Shown: positions 63,395 through 64,000 of the stretch, piece after piece
Position numbering within the stretch: the stretch's first letter is position 1
Layout: every line of letters starts with the position of its first letter
Origin: Nonomuraea glycinis
GTDB lineage: Bacteria > Actinomycetota > Actinomycetes > Streptosporangiales > Streptosporangiaceae
Direction: 5' to 3'
Assembly (NCBI RefSeq): GCF_014646515.1
Contig: NZ_BMNK01000003.1
Coordinates: 62,001 to 126,000, forward strand
DNA: 64,000 bases
Program-made: the position numbers and the translations under genes
Notes under the pieces: model-generated
The model's database searches: none
Told to the model about the DNA's origin: nothing
The model's input: only the letters and a program-made list of their open reading frames with translations

Positions 63395-63424
63395 CCGTGA
63401 CCCCGCCGCAGGGCGGGGTCACGG
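63395..63424 (+). terminator. Hairpin between the two proX-type genes
   Basis: A perfect 13 bp stem (63395-63407 with 63412-63424) closes a 4 nt loop, 21 bases past the proX stop and 15 bases before the next start. No T-tract is visible. It may limit read-through into the second binding-protein gene. Confidence 0.75.
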
Positions 63425-63438
63425 TCGCGGAGACTCTC

Positions 63439-64000
63439 ATGCGAACCAAGACACTCGCCGGGCCGCTGCTGCTGGCCCTGCTCCTGACCGCCTGCACCGA
63501 TGCGGCCCCCACCTCGGCCGGTCGGGCGAACCGTACCGTCAATATGGACATTCACGCGTGGGCCGGATATGAGGCCCAGGCCGCCGTGCTGGCGTACCTG
63601 CTCGAACGGGAGCTCGGTTACAAGGTCGTGAAGCGGGAGATCAAGGAGGACGAATCCTGGCGCGACTTCGAAAGCGGCGAGGTCGACGTCATCGTGGAGA
63701 ACTGGGGCCACAACGATCTCAAAGAGGAGTACATCGAGCAGAAGAAGGTCGCACTCTCCGCCGGGCTCACCGGTAACAAAGGGGTGATCGGCTGGTACGT
63801 CCCCGAGTGGATGGCCAAGAAATATCCGGATATCACCAACTGGCGGAACCTGAACAAGTACGCGAGTCTTTTCCGGACCACGAGATCCGGCGACCTCGGC
63901 CAAGTGCTGGACGGCGATCCCACCTTCGTCACCAACGACGAAGCGATCGTCAAGAACCTCGGCCTCAATTACAAGGTCGTCTACTCCGGCAGCGAAGCCG
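63439..64000 (+). CDS. Second glycine-betaine-type substrate-binding lipoprotein (partial, runs off the window)
   Basis: The ATG at 63439 opens a frame that is still open at the window end, about 187 codons. The signal peptide is PLLLALLLTAC with Cys about residue 18. The domain tracks proX block by block (MDIHAWAGYEAQAAVLAYLLERELGYKV, VIVENWGHNDLKEEYIEQKK, NKGVIGWYVPEWMAKKYPDIT, NWRNLNKYASLF) but with many changes, including NPW to HAW at the front of the binding site. This points to an older duplication and perhaps a different ligand range. The C-terminus is not visible. Confidence 0.88.
   Translation, partial: MRTKTLAGPLLLALLLTACTDAAPTSAGRANRTVNMDIHAWAGYEAQAAVLAYLLERELGYKVVKREIKEDESWRDFESGEVDVIVENWGHNDLKEEYIEQKKVALSAGLTGNKGVIGWYVPEWMAKKYPDITNWRNLNKYASLFRTTRSGDLGQVLDGDPTFVTNDEAIVKNLGLNYKVVYSGSEA

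Overview
This 64 kb window is GC-rich chromosomal DNA from a filamentous actinomycete. The evidence is the housekeeping gene order, many GTG/TTG starts, four copies of the actinobacterial 'conservon' (cvnA-cvnB-cvnC-cvnD) and an actinobacterial-type DUF2469 gene. A member of the Streptosporangiales (Nonomuraea-like) is my best guess, but the genus is inferred only. I see no rRNA, tRNA, insertion sequence, prophage or CRISPR array.

Region 1 (about 1-22.8 kb) is a housekeeping block read almost entirely on the minus strand. In transcription order it is ffh, rpsP, khpA, rimM, trmD, rplS, two signal peptidase genes, rnhB, DUF2469, yraN, yifB, dprA, then xerC, rpsB, tsf, pyrH, frr and cdsA. Together these serve protein export, ribosome building, translation, DNA processing and phospholipid synthesis. 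Strong hairpins separate several units. Plus-strand accessory genes are set into the block: an MFS exporter divergent from an ArsR-type regulator with two visible operators, a small cysteine-rich protein, an M23-type exported protein, and a chloramphenicol-exporter-like MFS protein. The far left edge carries the end of a suppressor-of-fused-like gene.

Region 2 (about 22.8-64 kb) alternates minus-strand conservons with import and metabolic operons. Conservon 1 (22.8-27.1 kb) diverges from a taurine/nitrate-type ABC operon that lacks an ATPase and ends in a hydantoinase/dihydropyrimidinase. Conservon 2 (32.5-36.7 kb) diverges from a paralogous ABC operon that does end in an ATPase. Conservon 3 (40.8-45.4 kb) lies downstream, in the same direction, of an aldehyde dehydrogenase, a glycosyltransferase and a polyamine-type ABC operon with a TetR regulator. 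Conservon 4 (55.1-59.1 kb) follows a sugar kinase plus SIS-domain pair and diverges from a glycine-betaine-type ABC operon with a tandem permease fusion and two binding-protein genes.

Each conservon encodes a membrane sensor kinase-like protein (CvnA), a roadblock protein (CvnB), a DUF742 protein (CvnC) and a small GTPase (CvnD), joined by short overlaps. All four kinase genes share a roughly 31 bp element 77-125 bp upstream of their GTG start and an 11-14 nt motif beside that start. The kinase C-terminal tails share short linear motifs. The main hypothesis is that these are paired sensor-and-transporter modules amplified by duplication and partly homogenised by gene conversion.
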